A stretch of DNA of 64,000 nucleotides from IMCC2047 sp041395865 (GTDB taxonomy: Bacteria > Pseudomonadota > Gammaproteobacteria > Pseudomonadales > IMCC2047): the NCBI GenBank assembly GCA_041395865.1, contig JAWKZQ010000001.1:391303-455302 (forward strand), read 5' to 3'. This document shows positions 1 to 8,009 of the stretch, piece after piece. Each line of letters starts with the position of its first letter. The stretch's first letter is position 1. The translations under genes and the position numbers were made by a program. The notes beneath the pieces were generated by a model that saw only the letters and a program-made list of their open reading frames with translations, did not search any database and was not told where the DNA came from.

Positions 1-1177
1 GAAGCTCAAGTCCAGTTATGACGTTGTTATCATTGGTGGTGGCGGTCACGGTTTGGCCTGTGCCTATTATCTGGCGCGCGATTTCGGAATTACTAATGTT
101 GCGGTGCTCGAGCAGGGGTACGTAGGCGGTGGTAACACAGGTCGTAACACGACCATCGTGCGTTCTAACTACCTGACTCCTGAAGGCGTAAAGTTCTACG
201 ACGAAAGTCTCAAATTGTATCTGGATCTGTCTGACGACCTGGATATCAACCTAATGTATTCCACCCGCGGCCACTTCACCCTGGCTCACTCTGATTCCGC
301 AATGCGTACTTCGCGCTGGCGTGCCGAGGTGAACAAACACCTGGGTATTGAGAGTGAGGTGGTGGATCGTCAGTTTATTGCGAACGAAGTGCCTTACCTT
401 GACCTGGATTGTGGTGGTACTCACCCGATTATGGGTGCGCTTTATCACGCGCCGGGTGCGGTTGCTCGTCACGATGCTGTTGCTTGGGGTTATGGGCGTG
501 CAGCGAATGTGCGTGGCGTAGAAATCCATCAAAAAACGGCAGTGACCGGCTTTAAGCTGAATGATGACGGTACTAAGGTGCTTGGTGTTGAGACCAACCG
601 TGGTTACGTCGAATGCGGCAAGGTTATCTCCATGGTGGCGGGTTCGACGCCGCGTATCACCGAGATGGTCGGGCTGAGAACACCGGTTGAGATTTTCCCT
701 CTGCAAGCCTGTGTGACCGAGCCGGTTAAACCTTTCATGGATACGATTCTGGTATCCGGCTCCCTGCACTGTTATGTGAGCCAGTCTTCTCGTGGTGAGT
801 TGGTGATGGGGGCTTCGGCGGATCCGCAGGAACTGCACTCCACACGCTCCAGCTTTGACTTTGTCGAAGGCCTGGCCGACCAGATGATGGACTTGCTGCC
901 GTTCACCGGCGGTATGAGACTGATGCGTCAGTGGGCGGGTATGTGTGACATGACGCCTGATTTTGCGCCAATCATGAGTAAAACGCCGATTGATAATTTC
1001 TATCTGGATGCCGGCTGGGGAACCTGGGGCTTCAAGGCAACGCCTGTGAGCGGTAAAACCATGGCCTACACCATTGCCAACGATAGAGTACACGATCTGA
1101 TCAAGCCATTTGGCCTGGACCGTTTCGAGACCTACAAGCTGGTAGGTGAGAAAGGTGCAGCATCGGTTGGTCACTAG
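1..1177 (+). CDS. mgdA: N-methylglutamate dehydrogenase subunit A (SoxB-like flavoprotein), 5' end cut by window
   Basis: This is the FAD-binding subunit that resembles the beta subunit of heterotetrameric sarcosine oxidase. In the N-methylglutamate pathway the enzyme oxidises N-methylglutamate to glutamate and releases the methyl carbon at the formaldehyde level. The frame is already open at base 2, so the start lies before the window; 391 residues are visible. The dinucleotide-binding glycines (IIGGGGHG) fall within the first 18 visible residues, so only a short N-terminus is missing. A C-terminal GWGTWGFKATP stretch matches the flavin-site region of the family. The next gene starts 11 bases downstream. 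Sequence alone would also allow sarcosine oxidase; the link to gmaS and mgsABC decides for methylglutamate dehydrogenase. Confidence 0.9.
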   Translation, partial: KLKSSYDVVIIGGGGHGLACAYYLARDFGITNVAVLEQGYVGGGNTGRNTTIVRSNYLTPEGVKFYDESLKLYLDLSDDLDINLMYSTRGHFTLAHSDSAMRTSRWRAEVNKHLGIESEVVDRQFIANEVPYLDLDCGGTHPIMGALYHAPGAVARHDAVAWGYGRAANVRGVEIHQKTAVTGFKLNDDGTKVLGVETNRGYVECGKVISMVAGSTPRITEMVGLRTPVEIFPLQACVTEPVKPFMDTILVSGSLHCYVSQSSRGELVMGASADPQELHSTRSSFDFVEGLADQMMDLLPFTGGMRLMRQWAGMCDMTPDFAPIMSKTPIDNFYLDAGWGTWGFKATPVSGKTMAYTIANDRVHDLIKPFGLDRFETYKLVGEKGAASVGH

Positions 1178-1188
1178 GAGAGCAAAAA

Positions 1189-1455
1189 GTGAAACTGATT
1201 GATTGTCCATATATTGGGGCGCGACCCACATCAGAATTTGTTTATGGCCACGAAGTGCGCGAAATGCCAAAGCCATCCGAAGCAAGTGACAAAGAATGGG
1301 CGGACTATGTGTTCTGCCGTCACGGAGCACCGGGTATCAAAAAGGAATGGTGGCACCATGTGCCATCTGGCATGTGGTTCGTATTTGAACGCGACACTTT
1401 AAACGACAAGTTTATCCGTTTGGTCGATATTGCAGAGGTGCAATATGAGTTATAG
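1189..1455 (+). CDS. mgdB: N-methylglutamate dehydrogenase subunit B (SoxD-like)
   Basis: Small subunit (88 residues) homologous to the delta subunit of heterotetrameric sarcosine oxidase. The start is GTG, with an AGGAG ribosome-binding site at 1176-1180 that overlaps the mgdA stop. In classical SoxD this subunit binds zinc through CPxC near the N-terminus and a later HxxxC. Here the first motif reads CPYIG (Cys6 kept, the second Cys replaced by Ile9), and the C-terminal motif reads HHVPSGMWF with no cysteine. By eye, two of four zinc ligands are gone. This may be typical of the methylglutamate dehydrogenase branch and not a defect of this copy. The gene overlaps mgdC by 11 bases, implying translational coupling. 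Confidence 0.88.
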   Translation: MKLIDCPYIGARPTSEFVYGHEVREMPKPSEASDKEWADYVFCRHGAPGIKKEWWHHVPSGMWFVFERDTLNDKFIRLVDIAEVQYEL

Positions 1456-4363
1456 ATTACAAGAACAACCCTTCGAATGGATTGACCGCAGCAAGACGGT
1501 CAGCATTGAAGTAGAAGGCCGCCCCATGAAGGGCTTTGCTGGTGATACCATCAGCTCCACCATGCTGGCTAACGGCGTTATCCACATGGGACGTAGCTTT
1601 AAATATCACCGTATCCGTGGTCCGTTGAGCTTTGCCAACCATGATGTTAATGCGTTGCTTGAAAACAGCGACAAGACTCATGTGCGTGGCGATGTTGAAC
1701 TGGCCGAGGACGGTTTGAAGCTGAAAGGCTGTAATACCATTGGCGGTATCGCAAAAGATAAGTTCCGTCACCTGAGCCTGCTGTCTCGTTTCCTGGTTGT
1801 TGGTTTCTACTATAAAGGCCTGTTCAAGCCACGTGCGCTGCGTCCTTTCTGGGAACGCATTATCCGTGAAAGCGCGGGTCTGGGTAAGGTTGACCTGAAC
1901 TGGCGCGGCGGTCGTAAATCCAAGCGTTACGGTTTCTGTGACGTGCTGGTGATCGGCGCAGGCCCTGCTGGTATGGCCGCGGCTAAAGCAGCCGCCGAGA
2001 GTGGCGCGAAAGTGATGCTGGTTGACGAGAATGCGCAAATTGGCGGCTCTCTGGATTACCAGTATGCGAACGATGACAGTGTTGCTGATGCGCGTAAAGA
2101 GCTGAAAGACGCCGTCCTGAATAACGAGAAAATCGAAGTTCACACCAGTTCCGTGGCAGTTGGCTGGTACACGGATAACTGGATGCCAATCAACACCCCT
2201 AACGGCATTATCAAAGTGCGTGCAAATCAAGTGGTGATGGCAACGGGTCTGTTTGAGCAGCCGTCTATTTTCCACAAAAACGATGTGCCTGGCGTGATGC
2301 TGGCTTCTGCTGCACAACGCATGATCGCTCGTTACGCCATCAAGCCCTGTGAAGTAGCGGCGATGGTTGTGGCGAATGAAGATGGTTATCGTGCAGCTCT
2401 GGATCTGCTGAAAGCGGGAGTTAAGATTAACGCGATTGCGGATCTCGAGGATCATGAAGACCGCGGTGAGCTGGCTAAGCAGGTTAAAGCTCAGGGCGTT
2501 CAGATTTACGATCACCACGGTATCTACGAAGTCGAAGGCAAGGACCGTGTAAGCAGTGCAACGCTGTGTCCTTTAAATGCAAGCGGCGAGCTGGATACTA
2601 CGCGTAAAACGACTGTCCCTTGTGATGGGGTTATGATGAGTGTTGGCTGGGCGCCAGCAACTCACATGCTGTTCCAGTGTAAAGCCGATATCAAATACGA
2701 TGCGACCATTGGTCAGTTCCGTGCGCAAAGCCTGCCGGAAGGCATGTTTGCAGCGGGTCGTGTGAATGGCGTTTTTGATATTCGCGACCAAATCGCCGAT
2801 GGTGCCGGTGCGGGCCAACAGGCTGCCGCGGCTGCCAAAGGCGAGGCGTCTGATGCGCAACGTCCAGCGCCCACAACGGTTCGTCAATCCCATGACTATC
2901 CGATTTTCAGCCATCCTAAAGCGAAAAACTTCCTGGATTACGATGAAGATATCCAGCTCAAAGATTTCCTGAATGCCGCAAAAGAAGGCTTTGACAACAT
3001 TGAGTTGATCAAGCGTTTCTCCACGAACGGTATGGGCCCAAGCCAGGGTAAACATTCGAATATGAATGGTATTCGCATTCTGGCTAAGCACACAGGCAAG
3101 TCTATCGACGAAACCGGTAGCACCACTGCGCGCCCAATGTTCCACCCAACACCTGTTGGGCACTTGGGCGGACGTCGTTTCCGTGCTGAGCGGTTGACTC
3201 CTATGCAACCTTCACACGTTGCGAACAAAGCCGTGTTTATGGAAGCGGGTGCTTGGTTGCGTCCCGAATACTACGATACGGAGCCAACGCGTCAGGAGTG
3301 TATCCACGCTGAAACTAAAGCCGTCCGTACCGGCTTGGGCATTATTGATGTGTCAACACTGGGTAAAATCGAAGTATTTGGCCCGGATGCGCCTGAAGTG
3401 ATGGATCGTATCTGTACCATGCGCATGTCCAACATGCAGATTGGTATGACCCGTTATGCACTGGTAACTGACGAAGCGGGTGTCATTACCGATGACGGTG
3501 TTGTGGTTCGTTATGCCGAAGACCACTTCTACTACACCACGACAACAGGCTCTTCCGACAGCGCTTTCCGTACACTGCAGAAACACATTCTGGAGTGGGG
3601 CCTGAAAGCTGAAGCGGTTAACCGTACTGGTCAATTGCAAGCCATGAACCTGGCGGGACCCTTGGCACGTAAGAAGCTGCAGCCGTTGACTGATATCGAC
3701 CTGAGCGAAGAAAACTTCCCTTACCTGGCGGCTCGTACCGGCCATGTCTTTGGCAAGCCTGTAACGCTGGCGCGTGTTGGCTTTGTGGGTGAGCTGGGTT
3801 ACGAGATTCACTGCCTGGCAGGCGATGCAGCAGAGATATGGGACGGTTTGATGAAAGAGTGTGCCGATGTGGGTATCCGCCCATTCGGTGTTGAAGCCCA
3901 GCGTTTGCTGCGTCTTGAAAAAGGTCACGTGATTGTGACTCAGGACACTGACGGCCTGACCAACCCTTATGAGGCAGGTATGCCTTGGGCTGTTCACATG
4001 AAGAAAGACTTCTTCATTGGTCAGCGCAGTTTGCAGATTCTGAAACCGATGCAGTCTCGTGCGCTGCACGGCTTCATGTTCCCCGAAGGTTATAACGGTG
4101 CTACGCCCAAGGAATGTCACCTGTTGATTAAAGACGGTGAAATTAACGGTCGTATTACGAGTGTTTCCTTTAGCCCAACATTCAACCGCTATCTCGGTCT
4201 GTGCTATGTCGAAGACATGGACGCCAAAGTGGGTGATGCCATTCAGATTCGTCTGGACGATGGCGCCCTGGTTGAAGCGGAACTGGTTTCCTTGCCTTTC
4301 TACGATCCTGAAGGCAAACGCCAAACCTGTGATGTCGATGGTGCTGAGGAAAAGGTGGCATAA
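1445..4363 (+). CDS. mgdC: N-methylglutamate dehydrogenase subunit C (SoxA-like, folate-binding)
   Basis: Large subunit (972 residues) homologous to the alpha subunit of sarcosine oxidase. In order it has an N-terminal domain of the ferredoxin-like SoxA type (about 1-110), a dinucleotide-binding Rossmann fold with GAGPAG at residues 171-176, a linker, and a C-terminal T-protein (GCV_T, tetrahydrofolate-binding) domain from about residue 600. That last domain is expected to pass the methyl carbon to tetrahydrofolate as 5,10-methylene-THF. ATG at 1445 was chosen because a GAGG site lies 7 bases upstream; a TTG at 1430 is also in frame but has no comparable site. It overlaps mgdB and is followed by mgdD after 2 bases. 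Arginine is written almost only as CGT or CGC, as in highly expressed genes. Confidence 0.92.
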   Translation: MSYRLQEQPFEWIDRSKTVSIEVEGRPMKGFAGDTISSTMLANGVIHMGRSFKYHRIRGPLSFANHDVNALLENSDKTHVRGDVELAEDGLKLKGCNTIGGIAKDKFRHLSLLSRFLVVGFYYKGLFKPRALRPFWERIIRESAGLGKVDLNWRGGRKSKRYGFCDVLVIGAGPAGMAAAKAAAESGAKVMLVDENAQIGGSLDYQYANDDSVADARKELKDAVLNNEKIEVHTSSVAVGWYTDNWMPINTPNGIIKVRANQVVMATGLFEQPSIFHKNDVPGVMLASAAQRMIARYAIKPCEVAAMVVANEDGYRAALDLLKAGVKINAIADLEDHEDRGELAKQVKAQGVQIYDHHGIYEVEGKDRVSSATLCPLNASGELDTTRKTTVPCDGVMMSVGWAPATHMLFQCKADIKYDATIGQFRAQSLPEGMFAAGRVNGVFDIRDQIADGAGAGQQAAAAAKGEASDAQRPAPTTVRQSHDYPIFSHPKAKNFLDYDEDIQLKDFLNAAKEGFDNIELIKRFSTNGMGPSQGKHSNMNGIRILAKHTGKSIDETGSTTARPMFHPTPVGHLGGRRFRAERLTPMQPSHVANKAVFMEAGAWLRPEYYDTEPTRQECIHAETKAVRTGLGIIDVSTLGKIEVFGPDAPEVMDRICTMRMSNMQIGMTRYALVTDEAGVITDDGVVVRYAEDHFYYTTTTGSSDSAFRTLQKHILEWGLKAEAVNRTGQLQAMNLAGPLARKKLQPLTDIDLSEENFPYLAARTGHVFGKPVTLARVGFVGELGYEIHCLAGDAAEIWDGLMKECADVGIRPFGVEAQRLLRLEKGHVIVTQDTDGLTNPYEAGMPWAVHMKKDFFIGQRSLQILKPMQSRALHGFMFPEGYNGATPKECHLLIKDGEINGRITSVSFSPTFNRYLGLCYVEDMDAKVGDAIQIRLDDGALVEAELVSLPFYDPEGKRQTCDVDGAEEKVA

Positions 4364-4365
4364 CG

Positions 4366-4860
4366 ATGAAAAATCTGAAATTAGAAAAAGCACAAAACCT
4401 GGAAATGTGGCACATCCGTGGCCAGGCTGCTCCGGCAGCCATTGGCTCCCTGAGCTGTGGCACGCCTGAAATGTTCAAGATTAACAGCTTCAGTAACCTT
4501 GGCTTCACCACGTCTACTGGGCGCACAGAGTTTTACCTGGTGGACGAAAAGGGTGGCAGTGTTGCCGCTGAGTTGAAAGCCAAGGCCGGTGAGCCGGATA
4601 CTTTCCTGTTCCCCCGCCAGGACGCACTCTTTGTCCTGAGCGGAGAAGGCTGGAAAGAAATGATGCTGCGTGTTACCGCCTTCAACTTTGAGGCCGCGAA
4701 CGACAACGACTTTGTGATGGCTAATATGGCCGGTGTTTCAACCTGGTTCCGCGTCAGCAGCGATGATCCGAATCAGGTGCTGTTTGGGTGTGATCATACC
4801 TACGGACCTTACCTGTACGAAACACTCAGCGATGTGATTGAAGAGGTTAAAGCGCTTTAA
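4366..4860 (+). CDS. mgdD: N-methylglutamate dehydrogenase subunit D (SoxG-like)
   Basis: Gamma-type subunit (164 residues) resembling SoxG, which packs against the alpha subunit in sarcosine oxidase and helps shape the folate side of the complex. The ATG lies 2 bases after the mgdC stop, and a purine-rich GAGGAAAAGG run in the end of mgdC can serve as its ribosome-binding site. No cofactor motif is expected in this family and none is seen. Its identity rests on length, position as fourth gene of the mgdABCD set, and family-like sequence such as the late SSDDPNQVLFGCDHT region. It is followed 70 bases later by gmaS in the same direction. Confidence 0.82.
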   Translation: MKNLKLEKAQNLEMWHIRGQAAPAAIGSLSCGTPEMFKINSFSNLGFTTSTGRTEFYLVDEKGGSVAAELKAKAGEPDTFLFPRQDALFVLSGEGWKEMMLRVTAFNFEAANDNDFVMANMAGVSTWFRVSSDDPNQVLFGCDHTYGPYLYETLSDVIEEVKAL

Positions 4861-4930
4861 TCTGCGCAAGAACTATAAAAATTCCCCAGGCGATCGCCAT
4901 GAGGATGAAAAACATAAGCGAGGAAATTTC

Positions 4931-6274
4931 ATGTTTAGAGATGAAGAGTTAGAGAAAGCGGAGAAGTTCCTGCAGGACAATAACGTACGTTACCTGTTGG
5001 CGCAGTTCGTGGATATCCACGGCGCGGCGAAAACCAAGCTGGTACCGGCACGTTGCCTGAAGGATATTGTAAAGTCAGGCGCTGGTTTTGCCGGCTTTGC
5101 CGCATGGGGCCTGGGTATGCAACCCCATGATCCCGATTTCTTCGGCCGCGGTGACCTGAACACACTGGGTCTGGTGCCTTGGCAGGAAGGTTATGCACGC
5201 ATTGCCTGTAACGGCTATGTGAGTAACGAGCCTTACGAGTATTGTTCGCGTAACGTTCTGCGCAAGCAGGTAGAGCGTTTGAAAGAGCGTGGCTGGACAC
5301 TGAACACCGGTCTCGAGCCTGAATTCAGCCTGTTGGCGCGTGATGAGAACGGTAAAATTATCGTTGCTGAAGAGTCCGACACGCTGGACAAACCTTGCTA
5401 CGACTACAAAGGCCTGTCCCGTCAGCGTCACTACCTTGAAGCGATGGTTGAAGCGCTGGAAGAAACAGGTCTGGACGTTTACCAAATCGACCACGAAGAT
5501 GGTAACGGCCAGTTCGAAATCAACTACACATACAGCGATGCACTGGACTCTGCGGACAGCTTCGTATTGGTTCGTATGGCGGCTCAGGAAATTGCTAACG
5601 ACCACGGCCTGATCTGTTCCTTTATGCCTAAGCCGTTCTCTAACAAGGCGGGTAATGGCATGCACATCCACTGCTCGATTACAGACGACAGCGGCGCCAA
5701 CCTGTTCAACGATGACAGCGATCCGAACGGCATGGGTCTGTCCAAGCTGGCCAAGCATTTCCTGGCGGGCCTGCTGCACCACGCACCAGCCCTGTGTGCA
5801 CTGTCCGCACCGACTGTTAACTCCTATAAGCGTCTGACTGTGGGTACTTCACTGTCCGGGGCTACCTGGGCGCCTGCTTATATTTCCTGGGGCGATAACA
5901 ACCGTTCTTCCATGGTTCGTATTCCTTACGGCCGTATTGAGTACCGTCTGGCAGACGGCGGTTGTAACCCTTACCTGGTAACCGCGGCCGTGATTGCAGC
6001 CGGTCTTGACGGTATCGATCGTGAACTGGATCCAGGCCAGCACCATAACGTTAACCACTACGGTCAAACCCAGGAAGAACTGGATGAGCTGGGTATCAAC
6101 ATCCTGCCTCAGAACCTGTCACTGGCGGTTAACGAGTTGGAAGCAAACCCACTGTTCCGTGATCAAATGGGCCCGGTTATTGACGAGTTTATCAAGATCA
6201 AACGTATGGAGTGGGTTGAGTACATGAAACAGGTTTCCGAGTGGGAACTTGAGCGTTACGTCGAATTCTTCTAA
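4931..6274 (+). CDS. gmaS: gamma-glutamylmethylamide synthetase (type III glutamine synthetase family)
   Basis: This enzyme (447 residues) ligates methylamine to glutamate using ATP, giving gamma-glutamylmethylamide, the first step of the indirect methylamine pathway. Glutamine synthetase signatures are present: GLEPEFS for metal binding, IDHEDGNGQFEIN, and KPFSNKAGNGMHIH in the nucleotide and glutamate region. ATG at 4931 fits the family's N-terminus and has a GAGG site 7 bases upstream; an upstream in-frame extension to 4838 would overlap mgdD and adds unrelated sequence. GmaS and GlnT-type glutamine synthetases are hard to separate by motifs. Placement between mgdABCD and mgsABC is the main argument for GmaS. 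Confidence 0.92.
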   Translation: MFRDEELEKAEKFLQDNNVRYLLAQFVDIHGAAKTKLVPARCLKDIVKSGAGFAGFAAWGLGMQPHDPDFFGRGDLNTLGLVPWQEGYARIACNGYVSNEPYEYCSRNVLRKQVERLKERGWTLNTGLEPEFSLLARDENGKIIVAEESDTLDKPCYDYKGLSRQRHYLEAMVEALEETGLDVYQIDHEDGNGQFEINYTYSDALDSADSFVLVRMAAQEIANDHGLICSFMPKPFSNKAGNGMHIHCSITDDSGANLFNDDSDPNGMGLSKLAKHFLAGLLHHAPALCALSAPTVNSYKRLTVGTSLSGATWAPAYISWGDNNRSSMVRIPYGRIEYRLADGGCNPYLVTAAVIAAGLDGIDRELDPGQHHNVNHYGQTQEELDELGINILPQNLSLAVNELEANPLFRDQMGPVIDEFIKIKRMEWVEYMKQVSEWELERYVEFF

Positions 6275-6290
6275 GCGTTTTTATGCATTT

Positions 6291-6342
6291 CCCTGTGGCT
6301 CGCCGCAAGGCGATGCACAGGGTGGGCAACTGGCTTCAGTTG
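6291..6342 (+). other. Tandem intercistronic hairpins between gmaS and mgsA
   Basis: Two hairpins sit back to back in the 109-base gap. The first pairs CCCTGTG (6291-6297) with CACAGGG (6316-6322) and, after a 2x2 internal mismatch, TCGCC with GGCGA around a GCAA tetraloop at 6305-6308. The second pairs CAACTG (6327-6332) with CAGTTG (6337-6342) over a GCTT loop. A short T-run follows at 6347-6350, but no long T-tract. They are more likely an RNA-stability or partial-termination element, which would set different levels for mgd-gmaS and mgs, than a full terminator. No clear promoter was seen for mgsA. Confidence 0.6.
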
Positions 6343-6383
6343 TACCTTTTAATTTTTCTATTTGATTAATATAGGAAAGTATT

Positions 6384-7277
6384 ATGTGTGGGATTGTTGG
6401 TCTTTACTTGAAAAATCCTAGTCTCCATAACGAGATAGGTAAGTTGTTTGCGCCCATGATGGTAGCCATGACTAACCGTGGTCCGGATAGCGCAGGTTTT
6501 GCAGTCTATGGTGATGAAGTGTCTGAAGGTGTGAAGCTGACACTGCAACACGAGACGGCTGATTACCCTTGGCATGAACTGCAAGCCGAGCTGGAAACCA
6601 CTTACGGCGGTAATGTTAAGCTGGAAGTTCATTCAACTGCAGCGGTGCTGAAAATAAATGCGAATGAAGAAGCGATTCGCAGTTATATTCAGATTAATCA
6701 CCCTGAAGTGAGCGTGATGAGTGTTGGTCAGAGCATCGAAATCCTCAAGGGGATGGGTCTGCCCGTAGATGTGATCGCGCGTTTCGGCCTCGAAGGCATG
6801 AAAGGTTCACACATCATCGGCCACACGCGTATGGCAACTGAATCCGCAGTAACCACTGAAGGTTCACACCCGTTTACTACAGGTATGGACCTTTGCCTGG
6901 CTCACAATGGTTCCTTGTCTAACCACAACCGCCTGCGTGAAGAACTGAAGCGTGAGGGTGTTAAGTTCAATACACTGAACGACTCTGAAGTAGCGGCCGG
7001 TTACCTGGCCTGGCGCCTGAAAGAAGGGGATACCCTGAAAGAGGCGCTGGAGAGCAGCCTGGATGTACTGGACGGTTTCTACACCTTCGTTGTCGGTACC
7101 AAAAACGGCTTCGCGGTAATTCGTGATCCTATCGCCTGTAAACCTGCTGTTATGGCGGAAACTGACGACTACGTTGCTTTTGCTTCCGAGTACCATGCAC
7201 TGGCCGACCTGCCAGGCATCGAGAATGCAAAACTGTGGGAGCCAGAGCCTGCAACTGTTTACACCTGGGGCGGCTAA
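6384..7277 (+). CDS. mgsA: N-methylglutamate synthase subunit A (class II glutamine amidotransferase domain, GlxB-like)
   Basis: This protein (297 residues) begins MCGIVGLY, giving the N-terminal Cys2 nucleophile of class II (Ntn) glutamine amidotransferases. The family motifs NRGPDSAGFA, GHTRMATES and AHNGSLSNH are all present. In the pathway it is thought to take gamma-glutamylmethylamide and pass its methylamine to the synthase, much as the GATase domain of glutamate synthase passes ammonia from glutamine. AGGAAAG lies just upstream of the ATG. The protein is one of three that together correspond to the domains of a single large glutamate synthase chain, so it should work as a complex with the two following gene products. 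Confidence 0.9.
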   Translation: MCGIVGLYLKNPSLHNEIGKLFAPMMVAMTNRGPDSAGFAVYGDEVSEGVKLTLQHETADYPWHELQAELETTYGGNVKLEVHSTAAVLKINANEEAIRSYIQINHPEVSVMSVGQSIEILKGMGLPVDVIARFGLEGMKGSHIIGHTRMATESAVTTEGSHPFTTGMDLCLAHNGSLSNHNRLREELKREGVKFNTLNDSEVAAGYLAWRLKEGDTLKEALESSLDVLDGFYTFVVGTKNGFAVIRDPIACKPAVMAETDDYVAFASEYHALADLPGIENAKLWEPEPATVYTWGG

Positions 7278-7313
7278 GCTGCATAACGACTGAATTTCAG
7301 AGAGATTAAAGAT

Positions 7314-7991
7314 ATGACTACGGTTGATTTGACTCAAAGTTCCGTGCGTGAGCTGAACCAGGCTTTGCACGACCTGCCAAATGACGCCACTGGTTCGTGG
7401 GAAATTAACGGTGCCAAGGGTGAGCACGCGATTGCAGTTGGCATTGATGCTCCAATCGACGTGGCTGTTAACGGCCACGCGGGTTACTACTGTGCCGGCA
7501 TGAACAAGCATGCCAACATTACTATCAACGGTAACGCAGGTGTCGGTGTTGCGGAAAACATGATGTCTGGTCGTGTTCACGTTAAGGGTAACGCCAGCCA
7601 GTCTGCCGGCGCGACTTCCCATGGTGGTCTGTTGGTTATCGACGGTGATGCGGCGGCACGTTGCGGTATTTCCATGAAAGGCTCCAACATTGTTGTTAAA
7701 GGCAGTGTTGGACACATGAGCTGCTTCATGGGCCAAGCCGGTTGCCTGGTGGTATGTGGCGATGCTGGCGATGCGCTGGGCGACTCCATGTACGAAGTAC
7801 ACATCTATGTGAAGGGTACTGTTAAGTCTCTGGGTGCAGACGTTGTTGAGAAAGAAATGCGTTCTGAACACATTGAAGAGCTGGGTAACCTGCTGAGCGA
7901 AGCCGGTGTGGACGACGATCCATCCAACTTCAAACGTTACGGCTCTGCGCGTAACCTGTACAACTTCCACATTGACAACGCTACGTTGTAA
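7314..7991 (+). CDS. mgsB: N-methylglutamate synthase subunit B (GXGXG glutamate-synthase domain, GlxC-like)
   Basis: This 225-residue protein matches the C-terminal structural domain of glutamate synthase, a right-handed beta helix marked by repeated GxGxG-type turns. The repeats can be read across residues 40-150 as recurring Gly/Asn-rich units such as INGNAGVGVAE, VKGNASQSAG and IDGDAAARCG. The domain has no catalytic residues in glutamate synthase and serves to position the amidotransferase and FMN domains. The gene lies 36 bases after mgsA and 18 bases before mgsC. A purine-rich AGAGAGATTAAAG run precedes the ATG. Its identity is set by this fold and by its central place in the mgsABC trio. 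Confidence 0.9.
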   Translation: MTTVDLTQSSVRELNQALHDLPNDATGSWEINGAKGEHAIAVGIDAPIDVAVNGHAGYYCAGMNKHANITINGNAGVGVAENMMSGRVHVKGNASQSAGATSHGGLLVIDGDAAARCGISMKGSNIVVKGSVGHMSCFMGQAGCLVVCGDAGDALGDSMYEVHIYVKGTVKSLGADVVEKEMRSEHIEELGNLLSEAGVDDDPSNFKRYGSARNLYNFHIDNATL

Positions 7992-8009
7992 GGTTGAGGA
8001 GAGTCGATA

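Noticed and set aside
251..1330. Long open frame on the minus strand opposite mgdA
   Set aside because: It is antisense to a clear flavoprotein gene, and its protein is rich in His, Arg and Thr as expected from a complement of biased codons. Similar long antisense frames lie opposite mgdC, mgsC and chpA and are rejected for the same reason.
1..4860. Sarcosine oxidase operon (soxBDAG)
   Set aside because: Subunit types fit, but the directly linked gmaS and mgsABC and the absence of glyA or purU neighbours favour N-methylglutamate dehydrogenase.
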